The notes beneath the pieces were generated by a model. That model saw only the letters and a list, made by a program, of their open reading frames with translations. It had not been told where the DNA came from and did not search any database. From Candidatus Collierbacteria bacterium (GTDB lineage: Bacteria; Patescibacteriota; Microgenomatia; UBA1400; MFAQ01): DNA of 45,612 nt. The stretch is taken from positions 1 to 45,612 of the forward strand of contig CAISER010000009.1 in the NCBI GenBank assembly GCA_903884375.1. Direction: 5' to 3'. A program made the position numbers and the translations under genes. Below are positions 45,608 to 45,612 of this stretch, piece after piece. Within the stretch, counting starts at the first letter, position 1. Every line of letters begins with the position of its first letter.

Positions 45608-45612
45608 TATCC

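Overview
AT-rich window, about 45.6 kb, densely coding and dominated by cell-surface and secreted proteins. It looks like a Candidate Phyla Radiation/Patescibacteria (Microgenomates-like) chromosome, which is an inference from protein style only. Housekeeping anchors are the Obg GTPase (21669-22739, -) and Rho (33605-35116, -). The rest is mostly envelope biology. There are three co-located modules of a WxL/coat-like beta-sandwich surface protein plus a DUF916-like membrane-anchored partner. Two giant surface proteins follow: 2420 aa and 2055 aa with LamG/FN3 domains. Next come a type IV pilin-like protein, a LysM-M23 peptidase, a sortase with an adjacent candidate substrate, a DUF4012 protein, FkbM and GT2 enzymes, an M16 peptidase and a Cys-rich secreted protein. 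The most unusual signals are: (1) a 2420-aa protein that appears to join two tandem tyrosine-recombinase SAM-like (core-binding) domains, without a catalytic domain, through one TM helix to a huge fibre-like ectodomain; (2) a translationally coupled dockerin-like/cohesin-like gene pair at the end of a five-gene surface operon; (3) a sortase next to a small protein with a non-canonical VVDTG sorting signal; (4) a phage-type LamG domain apparently inserted inside another LamG domain; (5) a promoter-proximal element with fixed spacing shared by the two large surface loci; (6) apparently leaderless promoters beside a few SD-driven small genes. No rRNA, tRNA, CRISPR array or transposase was recognised.
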